NCBI GenBank assembly: GCA_050730855.1
Contig: JBOHNU010000002.1
Coordinates: 72,490-136,489 of the forward strand
Length of the DNA stretch: 64,000 nucleotides
From: DASRJJ01 sp050730855
Lineage (GTDB): Bacteria > Patescibacteriota > Saccharimonadia > Saccharimonadales > UBA4665
Direction: 5' to 3'
Shown here: piece by piece, positions 54,155 through 61,996 of the stretch
Layout: each line of letters opens with the position of its first letter
Position numbering within the stretch: the stretch's first letter is position 1
Notes under the pieces: generated by a model
Told to the model about the DNA's origin: nothing
Databases searched by the model: none
What the model saw: only the letters and a program-made list of their open reading frames with translations
Made by a program: the position numbers and the translations under genes

Positions 54155-54784
54155 ATGGCACGAGATACACAATCAATCGTTAAAATGTCCCGCCGGGAAG
54201 GCTACGCCCTTCACCCCAAGGCACACAAAGCATTGGTTAAACGCCCTGGCGGCCCCGGCCAGCACGGAGCTGGAGGCCATCGCGGCCGTCCTGGCTCCAA
54301 AGCCAGCCAATATTCGCTGCAGTTGCGCGAGAAGCAGAAGGTAAAGCGCTTGTACGGCTTGTTAGAAAAGCAATTTTCTAACTTAATGGCCGAGGCTTCC
54401 CGCAAGCAAGGCCAATCTGGCATCACTCTATTACAGTTCCTCGAACTCCGCCTGGACAACGTCGTCTACCGCGCCGGTTTTGCCCCGTCGCGCCGCGCCG
54501 CCCGCCAGTTAGTGACCCACGGCCACTTCATGCTGAACGACCGCCGTACCGACATCCCATCCATTCGCATGCGCGCCGGCGACAAGATCGTGCTGCGAGG
54601 CACCAGCAAGCAGAACGAATACTTCAAGAAGCTAGACGACATCAGCCCGGCACCGAGTACTACTCCAGCTTGGCTGAAGGTCGACCGCAAAAACATCGCG
54701 CTGACTGTCACTGGCGCCCCAACCCGCGATGACGCCGAACCGGATATTAAAGAACAACTAATCGTGGAATACTACTCACGCTAA
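54155..54784 (+). CDS. rpsD: 30S ribosomal protein S4, cysteine-free form
   Basis: 209 residues. The N-terminus lacks the zinc cysteines of the C-plus type. LQLREKQKVKRLYGLLEKQF and the S4 RNA-binding domain LELRLDNVVYRAGFAPSRR are typical. S4 commonly regulates its own alpha operon. Confidence 0.96.
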   Translation: MARDTQSIVKMSRREGYALHPKAHKALVKRPGGPGQHGAGGHRGRPGSKASQYSLQLREKQKVKRLYGLLEKQFSNLMAEASRKQGQSGITLLQFLELRLDNVVYRAGFAPSRRAARQLVTHGHFMLNDRRTDIPSIRMRAGDKIVLRGTSKQNEYFKKLDDISPAPSTTPAWLKVDRKNIALTVTGAPTRDDAEPDIKEQLIVEYYSR

Positions 54785-54802
54785 GGGAGGCAAGGAGCTT
54801 AC

Positions 54803-55738
54803 ATGTCAAAAACGATTCACAACCCATCAATCGTAAAGGTTGACAACCACACCAAAACCAGCGCAACGTTTGTGGTGGAACCGATGCATTCCGGCTACGG
54901 CATGACGCTTGGAAACAGTATGCGCCGCGTACTGCTTAGCGGCATCGCCGGTGCGGCTGTCACCAGCTTTAAGGTGGAAGGCGCAACCCACGAGTTTACA
55001 ACAGTCAAGGGCGTCAAAGAAGACCTGGTGGACATTATGCAAAACCTCAAGCTGGTACGCTTCCGCGTATTTAGCGACGAGCCGCAAACCCTTCGCATCG
55101 TACACAAGGGCAAAGGTGTTGTTACGGCCAAGGACATCCAGGTAAACGCCGATGTAGAAGTAGTAAACCCCGGCCAAGTTATCGCTTCGGTTGATGACGA
55201 CAAAGCCTCATTTGTTATGGACCTCGTGGTCGACACCGGCCGCGGCTACCGAACCGTAGAAGAAGGCACCGCCAAGAAAGCCAGCGACTTCATTGCCGTT
55301 GACGCAATGTTCAGCCCGGTGCTGCGTGTCCGCTACAAAGTTGAGAACACCCGCGTCGGCCAAATGACCGACCTCGACCGTTTGCTTATCACTATCGACA
55401 CCGACGGTTCGATTAGCCCAAGCGACGCCTTCGAGGAAGCCTCGGCCATCCTGGTTAACCAGTACACGGCGCTTGCCGGTAAAACACGTGTCGCCGCAGC
55501 CGAGCACAACACCCCTGTCAGCCAAGCATTTGGCGACAACCTCGACGAGCCGGCTCTGAACACGCCAATCGAAGACCTGAACTTGTCGGCACGCACCACC
55601 AATGCGCTTATAAACAACGACATCCACACCATTAAAGACCTGTTTTCGCTAAGCGACACCGAAATGCGCGAGCTAAAAGGCTTTGGCAGCAAAGCGCTAG
55701 ACGAAGTAAAAGAACGGCTAGCGGAGATGGAGCTATAA
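54803..55738 (+). CDS. rpoA: RNA polymerase alpha subunit
   Basis: 311 residues. N-terminal dimerisation domain with VVEPMHSGYGMTLGNSMRRVLL, and C-terminal domain with LNLSARTTNALINNDIHTIKDL and LKGFGSKALDEVKERL, so promoter UP-element contact is expected. AGGGAGGCAAGGAG precedes the ATG. Confidence 0.97.
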   Translation: MSKTIHNPSIVKVDNHTKTSATFVVEPMHSGYGMTLGNSMRRVLLSGIAGAAVTSFKVEGATHEFTTVKGVKEDLVDIMQNLKLVRFRVFSDEPQTLRIVHKGKGVVTAKDIQVNADVEVVNPGQVIASVDDDKASFVMDLVVDTGRGYRTVEEGTAKKASDFIAVDAMFSPVLRVRYKVENTRVGQMTDLDRLLITIDTDGSISPSDAFEEASAILVNQYTALAGKTRVAAAEHNTPVSQAFGDNLDEPALNTPIEDLNLSARTTNALINNDIHTIKDLFSLSDTEMRELKGFGSKALDEVKERLAEMEL

Positions 55739-56200
55739 ATGCACAGGCACGGATATAAAGGCCGCAAGCTGCACCGCGAGCGCGATCAGCGCGAGGCATT
55801 GGTAAAGGGCTTGGCTGACTCGCTAGTAAAGTACGAGTCAGTCGAGACCACCCTGCCCAAAGCCAAGGAGCTAGTGCCTTACATCGAAAAACTGATCACC
55901 AAGGCCAAGAAGGGCGACCTGCACAACCGTCGCCAAGTAATTTCTGGCCTGCAAACCCTGGAAAGCGCCCACAAGCTGGTTGATGGCCTTGCGCCCAAGA
56001 TGAAAGGTCGCGTGAGCGGCCATGTTCGTATCGAAAAAACCCGCACCCGCCGCGGCGACAACGCCCAGCTGGCGCGAGTCAGCTTTGTAGACGACCTCGC
56101 AGAGGCGCCGGTCGCCAAACCGACAGAAAAACCGGCCAAGAAAGAAGCGCCCGAGGCTGAAACCAAGAAAACTCCTGCCAAAAAGAAGGAGACCAAATAA
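55739..56200 (+). CDS. rplQ: 50S ribosomal protein L17 with C-terminal tail
   Basis: 153 residues against 116-127 usually. MHRHGYKGRKLHRERDQREAL start is diagnostic. The final 35 residues are Lys/Pro/Ala/Glu-rich. Its ATG directly follows the rpoA stop. Confidence 0.96.
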   Translation: MHRHGYKGRKLHRERDQREALVKGLADSLVKYESVETTLPKAKELVPYIEKLITKAKKGDLHNRRQVISGLQTLESAHKLVDGLAPKMKGRVSGHVRIEKTRTRRGDNAQLARVSFVDDLAEAPVAKPTEKPAKKEAPEAETKKTPAKKKETK

Positions 56201-56201
56201 A

Positions 56202-56642
56202 ATGAAAACTTACAGCGCAAAACCAACCGACATCACCCGCAAATGGTATGTTGTTGACGCCTCAGAGGCGCCGCTCGGCCGAGTGGCTACCCAAATTGCA
56301 ACTTTACTTTTAGGCAAAGGCAAGCCAACGCTCACTAAACACATAGACTGCGGCGACTACGTAATAGTAATTAACGCCGGCAAAGTGCAGGTAAGCGGCA
56401 ACAAAATGGACCGCAAAACGTACTACAAACACAGCGGTTTCCCTGGCGGTTTACGCGAAACAATCATGCGCGACGTTGTCGAGCAAGACCCCGCCCGGGT
56501 TATCACACAAGCCGTCCGCGGTATGCTGCCAGTTAACAAGCTGCGCCCCGGACGCCTAGAACGCCTAAAGGTATATGCCGGCAGCGAGCACCAACACGAA
56601 GCACAAAAGCCAGAGGCAATACTAGTGAAGGAAGGTAAATAA
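56202..56642 (+). CDS. rplM: 50S ribosomal protein L13
   Basis: 146 residues. WYVVDASEAPLGRVATQIA, KTYYKHSGFPGGLRE and LPVNKLRPGRLERLKVYAG are typical. Paired with rpsI as usual. Confidence 0.97.
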   Translation: MKTYSAKPTDITRKWYVVDASEAPLGRVATQIATLLLGKGKPTLTKHIDCGDYVIVINAGKVQVSGNKMDRKTYYKHSGFPGGLRETIMRDVVEQDPARVITQAVRGMLPVNKLRPGRLERLKVYAGSEHQHEAQKPEAILVKEGK

Positions 56643-56643
56643 T

Positions 56644-57039
56644 ATGGCAGACAAATATTTCTACGCCCTGGGTCGGCGCAAAAGCTCAACCGCCCGCGTC
56701 CGTTTGCAAGGTGGCAAAGGCACTGTTACCATTAACGGCAAACCAGCCAGCGAGTACCTGGCCGACAGCAAGCAGCTGCTGAGCGAACTTGAAAAACCGT
56801 TTACTACGCTCGAAAAAGAGAACAAGTTCGACATTTCCGTCCGCGTAGACGGCGGTGGCCACGTTGGCCAAGTTGGCGCCATTCGCCTTGGCATCGCCAA
56901 AGCACTGACCCAAATGAACGAAGACTTCAAGGGTACGCTCAAACGCGCTGACTTGCTCAGTCGCGATTCACGCGAGCGAGAACGCAAGAAGTTCGGACTA
57001 AAAGGCGCACGCAAGCAACGCCAGTTCACTAAGCGTTAA
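56644..57039 (+). CDS. rpsI: 30S ribosomal protein S9
   Basis: 131 residues. YFYALGRRKSSTARVRLQGGK start and the C-terminal RKKFGLKGARKQRQFTKR whose last Arg reaches the P-site tRNA. Last gene of the large ribosomal block. Confidence 0.97.
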   Translation: MADKYFYALGRRKSSTARVRLQGGKGTVTINGKPASEYLADSKQLLSELEKPFTTLEKENKFDISVRVDGGGHVGQVGAIRLGIAKALTQMNEDFKGTLKRADLLSRDSRERERKKFGLKGARKQRQFTKR

Positions 57040-57053
57040 TTTTACGCTTGAGA

Positions 57054-57096
57054 CCACAAAGAAACCGCCGGAATTACTTCGGCGGTTTCTTTGTGG
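57054..57096. terminator. Long hairpin terminator after rpsI
   Basis: Perfect 17-bp stem, 57054-57070 with 57080-57096, loop of nine bases. An A/T-rich segment in the stem (TTTCTTTG) replaces a long U-run. A smaller hairpin AAGCGT/ACGCTT spans the rpsI stop (57031-57049). Confidence 0.75.
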
Positions 57097-57111
57097 TACA
57101 CTTTATACAAG
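57097..57111 (+). promoter_or_regulatory. -10 box of trpS, predicted near-leaderless
   Basis: TACACT (57097-57102) begins right after the terminator stem and ends nine bases before ATG 57112. No Shine-Dalgarno. Confidence 0.45.
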
Positions 57112-58149
57112 ATGAGCAAACCTGGTATTCTGACCGGCCTTCGTGCCAATAACGACCTACACATCGGGAATTACCTCGGTGCCCTGCTGCCGCTCATTGA
57201 CATGGCTAAAAAACGGGCGGGGGAGTACCGGGTCAATCTGTTTGTACCCGACCTGCATAGTTTTACCACGCCGGTTGACCACTCACAGCTTTACGCAAAC
57301 ATCATGCAAAATATTCGCGTGTTTGTGGCGGCGGGTCTGCCCCTAGACCATAACGACGTGTACGTTTACCGCCAAAGTCACGTGCCGGCGCATAGCGAAT
57401 TAACGTGGATTTTGGATTGTTTTACTGGTGTGGGCGAAATGAACCGCATGACGCAATTTAAAGACAAATCGGCAAAACTAAATGAAGATCGTATTAGCGT
57501 TGGGCTGTTCCACTACCCAGTGCTGATGGCGGCCGATATTTTGTTGTACAGCGCGGCGTATGTGCCGGTGGGCGACGACCAAACCCAGCATCTGGAGTTT
57601 ACGCGCGACCTCGCAGAGCGAATGAATAACCGCTTTGGCGACCTGTTTATAGTTCCGGCGCCTGTGCCAAAGCAACACGAGTTCTTTGGTAAAGACCAAG
57701 GCTTGCGCATAAAAGACCTGGCCGACCCCACAAAGAAGATGAGCAAGAGCGACGAAACTGGCAAGGGCGTGATATTTCTGTCTGACTCGCCGGAAGTGGC
57801 AGCCAAAAAAATCATGAGCGCAGCTACCGACAGCTTCCGACAAATCAAGTACGACACGAAAGAGCGTCCGGGCATCAGCAACCTACTGCAAATACTGGCG
57901 CTGTTTTCCGGCCGCGACTTGCCGGATATCCTAGCAGAATACGAAGGTCAGACAACGTACGGTGGGCTCAAAAAGGCTGCCGCAGAAGCCGTGGGCAAGT
58001 TCCTGGTGGACTTCCAGCAAAAGCTGGCGTCTGTCGACGAACAAGCCGTGCATGTCAAGCTGGAAAAGGACGAAGCATACATGCGCGAGCAAGCCGACGT
58101 GACCCTTCGCAAAGTACAGCAAGCAGTTGGACTGCGCCCGAAAAGCTAG
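57112..58149 (+). CDS. trpS: Tryptophanyl-tRNA synthetase
   Basis: A 345-residue class I synthetase. DLHIGNYLGAL corresponds to the HIGH region, GDDQTQHLEFTRDLAERMN binds tryptophan, and PTKKMSKSD is the KMSKS loop. ATG 57112 (MSKPGILTGLRAN) is preferred over the upstream in-frame ATG-less start at 57091, which lies in the terminator. It is one base before the pseudouridine synthase start. Confidence 0.96.
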   Translation: MSKPGILTGLRANNDLHIGNYLGALLPLIDMAKKRAGEYRVNLFVPDLHSFTTPVDHSQLYANIMQNIRVFVAAGLPLDHNDVYVYRQSHVPAHSELTWILDCFTGVGEMNRMTQFKDKSAKLNEDRISVGLFHYPVLMAADILLYSAAYVPVGDDQTQHLEFTRDLAERMNNRFGDLFIVPAPVPKQHEFFGKDQGLRIKDLADPTKKMSKSDETGKGVIFLSDSPEVAAKKIMSAATDSFRQIKYDTKERPGISNLLQILALFSGRDLPDILAEYEGQTTYGGLKKAAAEAVGKFLVDFQQKLASVDEQAVHVKLEKDEAYMREQADVTLRKVQQAVGLRPKS

Positions 58150-58150
58150 C

Positions 58151-59011
58151 ATGGAGCACACGATACAGCCGGACGAAGCTGGAATGCGGCTCGACCATTT
58201 TTTAGCAGGCAAATTGCCTAGCACAAGCCGTGCCTACATCCAAAAACTGCGCGCCGATGGCAAAATTAAGGTAAACGGCCAGGCCGAAAAAGCCGGGTAT
58301 AAACTTAAAGAAGCCGATGTGGTCAGCACCGAGTATAACCCCGCCGAAAATATAATACCGGCTATTGACTTGCCTGTTCTATACGAAGACGACGACTGCA
58401 TTGTAATCGACAAGCCGGCCGGAGTATTAACGCACGCGCTGGGCGTGCACGGTGCGGAGCCGTCGGTCGCCAGTTTTATCCGCAGTAAAGTAAAAGGGCT
58501 TGAGGGAGAGCGTTCCGGCATTGTGCATCGCCTGGATCGGGCGACCAGCGGGGTGATTATTGGCGCAAAAAACCAACCCGCACTAAGCTGGCTGCAAAAG
58601 CAGTTCTCGCAGCGCAAGGTTAAAAAAACCTACGTTGCGGTTGTTGCGGGCGCGCCCAAGCAGCGCGAGGCCGCCATTGACATGCCGATTCAGCGCAACC
58701 CAAGGGCACCAGCAACTTTCCGCGTGGGTTCCAATGGCAAGCCCGCCGTAACTGTTTACAGAATCTTAGAGGAAGGCCCGGGCTTCAGTCTGTTAGAGCT
58801 AAAGCCGCAAACCGGCCGCACCCATCAGCTGCGTGTGCATCTGCAAAAAATCGGCTGCCCGATTGTTGGCGACCCGTTGTACGGTACAGGGCAATTTGGC
58901 GACCGGCTATTCCTGCACGCCGAATCGCTGGAAATTACGCTGCCCAGCCGCGAACGCAAAACGTTCCATTCGCCGCTGCCATCGGAGTTCAGGGACAAAA
59001 TACATGGCTAG
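58151..59011 (+). CDS. RluA-family pseudouridine synthase
   Basis: A 286-residue protein. An N-terminal S4 domain (MRLDHFLAGKLPSTSRAYIQ) is followed by the catalytic domain with HRLDRATSGVII, whose Asp is the nucleophile, and LKPQTGRTHQLRVHL. It isomerises uridines in 23S rRNA or tRNA; RluD- versus RluA/C-type specificity cannot be set from sequence alone. ATG 58151 chosen because the longer frame overlaps trpS. The 3' end overlaps holB by eight bases. Confidence 0.93.
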   Translation: MEHTIQPDEAGMRLDHFLAGKLPSTSRAYIQKLRADGKIKVNGQAEKAGYKLKEADVVSTEYNPAENIIPAIDLPVLYEDDDCIVIDKPAGVLTHALGVHGAEPSVASFIRSKVKGLEGERSGIVHRLDRATSGVIIGAKNQPALSWLQKQFSQRKVKKTYVAVVAGAPKQREAAIDMPIQRNPRAPATFRVGSNGKPAVTVYRILEEGPGFSLLELKPQTGRTHQLRVHLQKIGCPIVGDPLYGTGQFGDRLFLHAESLEITLPSRERKTFHSPLPSEFRDKIHG

Positions 59012-59867
59012 GCTTGTAGTCCACGCCACCACCAAGCAGCATCTGGATAGAGCAGCGCAGAACCCGGCGCATGCCTTGCTTCTGCTTGGCGCCGATGGAG
59101 TTGGCAAAGGCGGCCTGGCCGGCATGCTTGCCTCGGCGTTGCTTGGCGTTACTGCCGACAAACTCTATAGCTACCCTTACTTTAAAACCGTCGAGGCCAC
59201 AAACGGCACAATTTCTATAGACGCGGTGCGCGACGTGCAGAAGTCCCTCCAGCTAAAAACTGTTGGCACGCGGCCAATCCGGCGCATTATTTGCATAGAA
59301 CACGCCGACGGCCTGACACACGAGGCGCAGAATGCGCTACTCAAACTGCTGGAGGAGCCGCCAGCCGATACGGTGGTCATCCTGACTGCACAGCACAAGC
59401 GCGCGCTGCTGCCGACCATCCTTTCGCGCGTGCAAACACTCCCGATTTTGCCGCCCACACAAGCGCAGCTTACCGCGCACTTTTCCGGGCATAGCAGCGA
59501 CAGCGTTCGTAAAGCATATTTTTTAAGCGGTGGCCTGCCTGGGCTAATGCAGGGCATTTTGACTGACAGCCAAGATCATCCGCTGCTAGAGCAAGTTGCC
59601 ACCGCCAAAGAATTGCTGCAAAAGCCAGCTTTTGAGCGGCTGGCCATGGTCGACAGCTTGGCTAAACAAAAAGATAGCTTACCACCTCTGTTGGATGCCC
59701 TGGAACGCATTGCTCACAGCGGCCTGACTCAGGCCGGTAAAGCGTCTGGTACCAAGCAAATTGCGCAGTGGCACCTCATCCAAAAGCAGGTGTTCGCGGC
59801 CAAGGAGGCGCTTGGCAAAAACGCCAATGCCAAGCTCGTGCTAGCCAACTTGTTCTTGAACTTTTAG
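59004..59867 (+). CDS. holB: DNA polymerase III delta' subunit, zinc-less
   Basis: A 287-residue clamp-loader protein. It shows a P-loop-like GADGVGKGGLA, SIDAVRDVQKSLQ, HEAQNALLKLLEEPPADTV and the SRC-like motif LSRVQTL, where the usual Cys is Val. The four-cysteine zinc loop between the P-loop and the VDAVR segment of E. coli delta' is missing. ATG 59004 overlaps the preceding stop. It loads the sliding clamp with DnaX and delta. Confidence 0.85.
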   Translation: MARLVVHATTKQHLDRAAQNPAHALLLLGADGVGKGGLAGMLASALLGVTADKLYSYPYFKTVEATNGTISIDAVRDVQKSLQLKTVGTRPIRRIICIEHADGLTHEAQNALLKLLEEPPADTVVILTAQHKRALLPTILSRVQTLPILPPTQAQLTAHFSGHSSDSVRKAYFLSGGLPGLMQGILTDSQDHPLLEQVATAKELLQKPAFERLAMVDSLAKQKDSLPPLLDALERIAHSGLTQAGKASGTKQIAQWHLIQKQVFAAKEALGKNANAKLVLANLFLNF

Positions 59868-59880
59868 TGTTTTTTGGTGG

Positions 59881-59897
59881 TATACTACATACATATT
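59881..59897 (+). promoter_or_regulatory. -10 box of the TPR gene
   Basis: TATACT (59881-59886) eleven bases before ATG 59898; no Shine-Dalgarno, leader of about four bases predicted. Confidence 0.4.
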
Positions 59898-60554
59898 ATG
59901 TTTGAGCTTGCCATTGTAGCAACTTTCGGGCTTCTCGCTTTCCGCAACACACGGATGCACGACGATGAGCTAGACACGACTACCCGCAAAATCAGCGGCA
60001 AAGTAGGCAAGCTGTGGGACATTGCCCACCAAGGCATGCGCGAAAACCGCTTTCTGCGCGCCGAGAAAGCCTTGCTTACTATCCTTAAAATCGACGAGCG
60101 AAACGCTGCGGCCTACAACCGCCTGGGCATTTTGTACGCCAAGCAAAAGGAGTACCGCGACGCGATTGACTGCTTCGAGATCGCCAGCTCCATAGAGGCC
60201 ACGCCATCCAGCCTGCACAATCTCGGCCTCATTTATTACGAAACAGAAAACTACGCCAAGGCGGCGATAGCGTTCGAACAAGCGCTGAAGCTGGAAGACA
60301 CGCTGGCCGCGCGCCATGTGGCCTACGCCAAGGTGCAGGAAAAACTGGGCAACGAAAAGCTGGTGTTCCAATCGCTCGAGAAAGCCGTGGAGCTTGAACC
60401 CAACAAAGAAACTTACGAGCTGCTACACAAAGCTTACCAAGACCGCGGCATGCAGGCCGAGGCCGATATGATCGAGCAAAAGCTCAGTAAACTCATCGTG
60501 CCATCCGGGCAAACCAAGCGTATGGCTCGCCCGGCTAAACGCGTAGTTGTTTAA
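59898..60554 (+). CDS. Membrane-anchored TPR protein
   Basis: A 218-residue protein. A short hydrophobic N-terminus (FELAIVATFGLLAF) is followed by tetratricopeptide repeats at about 45-185 (AAAYNRLGILYAKQKEYRDAI, SLHNLGLIYYETENYAKAA and others). The end is basic (TKRMARPAKRVVV). It is likely a protein-interaction scaffold at the membrane; partners unknown. ATG 59898 is used rather than the GTG-type start at 59874, which lies before the -10 box. Confidence 0.8.
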   Translation: MFELAIVATFGLLAFRNTRMHDDELDTTTRKISGKVGKLWDIAHQGMRENRFLRAEKALLTILKIDERNAAAYNRLGILYAKQKEYRDAIDCFEIASSIEATPSSLHNLGLIYYETENYAKAAIAFEQALKLEDTLAARHVAYAKVQEKLGNEKLVFQSLEKAVELEPNKETYELLHKAYQDRGMQAEADMIEQKLSKLIVPSGQTKRMARPAKRVVV

Positions 60555-60575
60555 GTTACATATTTTTGGTAGAAT
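60547..60575 (+). promoter_or_regulatory. Promoter of the tRNA-Thr/tRNA-Tyr pair
   Basis: TTGTTT (60547-60552), 17-base spacer, TAGAAT (60570-60575), 12 bases before the first tRNA. Confidence 0.6.
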
Positions 60576-60587
60576 TGATCTGTTAAT

Positions 60588-60664
60588 GCCGCCTTAGCTC
60601 AGTTGGCTAGAGCGTCAGTTTTGTAAACTGAATGTCGTCGGTTCGAATCCGACAGGCGGCTCCA
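60588..60664 (+). tRNA. tRNA-Thr (anticodon UGU)
   Basis: Acceptor GCCGCCT/AGGCGGC, D-arm GCTC/GAGC, anticodon stem TCAGT/ACTGA with loop TTTGTAA (anticodon TGT), T-arm GTCGG-TTCGAAT-CCGAC, and encoded CCA. Confidence 0.96.
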
Positions 60665-60674
60665 ACAATTCCGC

Positions 60675-60759
60675 GCAGGGTTAGTGAAGCGGTCAAACAC
60701 GGGTGACTGTAAATCATCTGGCTTAGCCTTCGGGGGTTCGAATCCCTCACCCTGCACCA
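60675..60759 (+). tRNA. tRNA-Tyr (anticodon GUA)
   Basis: Acceptor GCAGGGT/ACCCTGC, anticodon stem GGTGA/TCATC with loop CTGTAAA (anticodon GTA), a long variable arm as expected for class II tRNA-Tyr, T-arm GGGGG-TTCGAAT-CCCTC, and encoded ACCA. Ten bases after tRNA-Thr. Confidence 0.95.
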
Positions 60760-60766
60760 ATAAAAG

Positions 60767-60793
60767 ACCTAGAGACTTTAGGTTTTTTATTTT
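60767..60793. terminator. Terminator after tRNA-Tyr
   Basis: ACCTA (60767-60771) pairs with TAGGT (60779-60783), extended outward by A/G-T pairs, followed by TTTTTATTTTT. It also lies at the 3' end of the convergent DUF218-like gene. Confidence 0.6.
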
Positions 60794-61509
60794 TGGCTAT
60801 GCTTGTCCATATAGTCTTTAATTTGCAGATTGAGCTGTTTCTTGTTTGGAAGCGACAGATTGTAGAAGTAAGGTTGCAGCGCTTCCGATAGTGTGGGACT
60901 AAAACCAAGCATAGGATCATCGCCTCGATGAGGCGTCTCTACCACAAGGGTGTCCTTAGGCTTAGACGTTCCAAAACACATATCGCTAATTACAAGTAGC
61001 CAAAGTTGACCGGCAGGAATGTCGCCATCAGCTCGTGCGATGGCTTGCAGCTGAACACAACGAGGGCCATGGCTGGCGGACGTTACTTGAATGACTTCCT
61101 TAATACCTTGCTCGCTAAAAATACGAGCACTGTGCACAATCTCGTCGGCCGTATTTTTGAGTGGCGTCGTTACAATCATGTCCTCCAGGCGTTTTCGAAC
61201 CTTAGCTAACCCGCCTGGAGGTAGTTTATTGATCAGGACATTCAGACGCGGAAAATCGCGCAAGTTGTTGAAATGGTCTAGCAAATATTTCTTTGTATAC
61301 ACACCGTCGAGCAATCCTTCTTTTATGGTCTCGGTCGATCCGGTCACGATGCAAGCAATCGGCTTTTGCGGCACTTCGCGCAAAATTAGCTCTACAAGCG
61401 CTGTTAAATCTCCTAGCCGATCTTCGGCAGGTACTCCCCATACAAGCTCTTCCCAATTCATGGTATTGGGATGACGAGCATGCATTAGCACCCCAACTTT
61501 TACTTTCAT
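60787..61509 (-). CDS. DUF218/YdcF-like protein
   Basis: A 240-residue soluble protein. The pattern CIVTGSTETIKEG, then TTPLKNTADEIVHSARIFSEQG, then VIQVTSASHGPRCVQ resembles the DUF218 (YdcF/SanA) fold, in which T-x-x-N and VT..H.xR are conserved. It lacks the usual N-terminal membrane segments. Biochemical role unknown; some relatives are linked to envelope integrity or SAM binding. A -10 or Shine-Dalgarno upstream (AAAATGAAAGTAAAAG) is not clear. Confidence 0.6.
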   Translation of the reverse strand: MKVKVGVLMHARHPNTMNWEELVWGVPAEDRLGDLTALVELILREVPQKPIACIVTGSTETIKEGLLDGVYTKKYLLDHFNNLRDFPRLNVLINKLPPGGLAKVRKRLEDMIVTTPLKNTADEIVHSARIFSEQGIKEVIQVTSASHGPRCVQLQAIARADGDIPAGQLWLLVISDMCFGTSKPKDTLVVETPHRGDDPMLGFSPTLSEALQPYFYNLSLPNKKQLNLQIKDYMDKHSQK

Positions 61510-61570
61510 TTTCCGCCTTTTTATCCTTCAGTTACATATTCTATCTGACATAGGCGCAATTACCAAGTTG

Positions 61571-61599
61571 TTGGCGAATCTAGCGCTTTGTGCTATCAT
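61571..61599 (+). promoter_or_regulatory. Promoter of tRNA-Thr(GGU)
   Basis: TTGGCG (61571-61576), 17-base spacer, TATCAT (61594-61599), 14 bases before the tRNA. Confidence 0.6.
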
Positions 61600-61613
61600 T
61601 AACACCTATAAAT

Positions 61614-61688
61614 GCCGTTGTAGCTCAGGGGTAGAGCACCTCCATGGTAAGGAGGGGGTCCGGGGTTCAAATCCCCGCAACGGCTCCA
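61614..61688 (+). tRNA. tRNA-Thr (anticodon GGU)
   Basis: Acceptor GCCGTTG/CAACGGC, D-arm GCTC/GAGC, anticodon stem CCTCC/GGAGG with loop ATGGTAA (anticodon GGT), T-arm CGGGG-TTCAAAT-CCCCG, encoded CCA. Loop position 32 is A, slightly unusual. Confidence 0.95.
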
Positions 61689-61727
61689 TTTACTTTTCAA
61701 CCGTTATCTGTTAATATTAGGACAACT

Positions 61728-61931
61728 ATGGCAAAAAAAGGCGACAAACGAAAACTTATCGGGCTGGTGAGCGAAGAATCCGGCGAGCGTATCTATTACA
61801 CCAAGAAAAATACGATGAACACGCCCGAGAAACTGTCGCTGCGCAAATACAGCCCCAGACTGCGCAAACACGTTATTTTTACTGAGACCAAGAAAAACTT
61901 AGGCCGAAACGAAGTTAAACCGAAGAAGTAG
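61728..61931 (+). CDS. rpmG: 50S ribosomal protein L33, cysteine-free form
   Basis: 67 residues from ATG 61728 (AGGACAACT upstream). KRKLIGLVSEESGERIYYTKKN and LRKYSPRLRKHVIFTETK are typical, and none of the four zinc cysteines is present. It is probably co-transcribed with tRNA-Thr(GGU). The longer frame from 61644 reads through the tRNA and is not real. Confidence 0.93.
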   Translation: MAKKGDKRKLIGLVSEESGERIYYTKKNTMNTPEKLSLRKYSPRLRKHVIFTETKKNLGRNEVKPKK

Positions 61932-61951
61932 CACTGCTTCTCGGCACAGTA

Positions 61952-61981
61952 AAAGAGCCTCGCTGGAGGCTCTTTCTTTTT
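61952..61981. terminator. Terminator between rpmG and gdhA
   Basis: AAAGAGCCTC-GCTG-GAGGCTCTTT (61952-61975), a perfect 10-bp stem followed by CTTTTT. It could serve both convergent genes. Confidence 0.85.
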
Positions 61982-61996
61982 GACTTTGAGAGTAGC

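Noticed and set aside
61644..61727. N-terminal extension of the L33 frame
   Set aside because: It would translate through tRNA-Thr(GGU); the ATG at 61728 with AGGA is the proper start.
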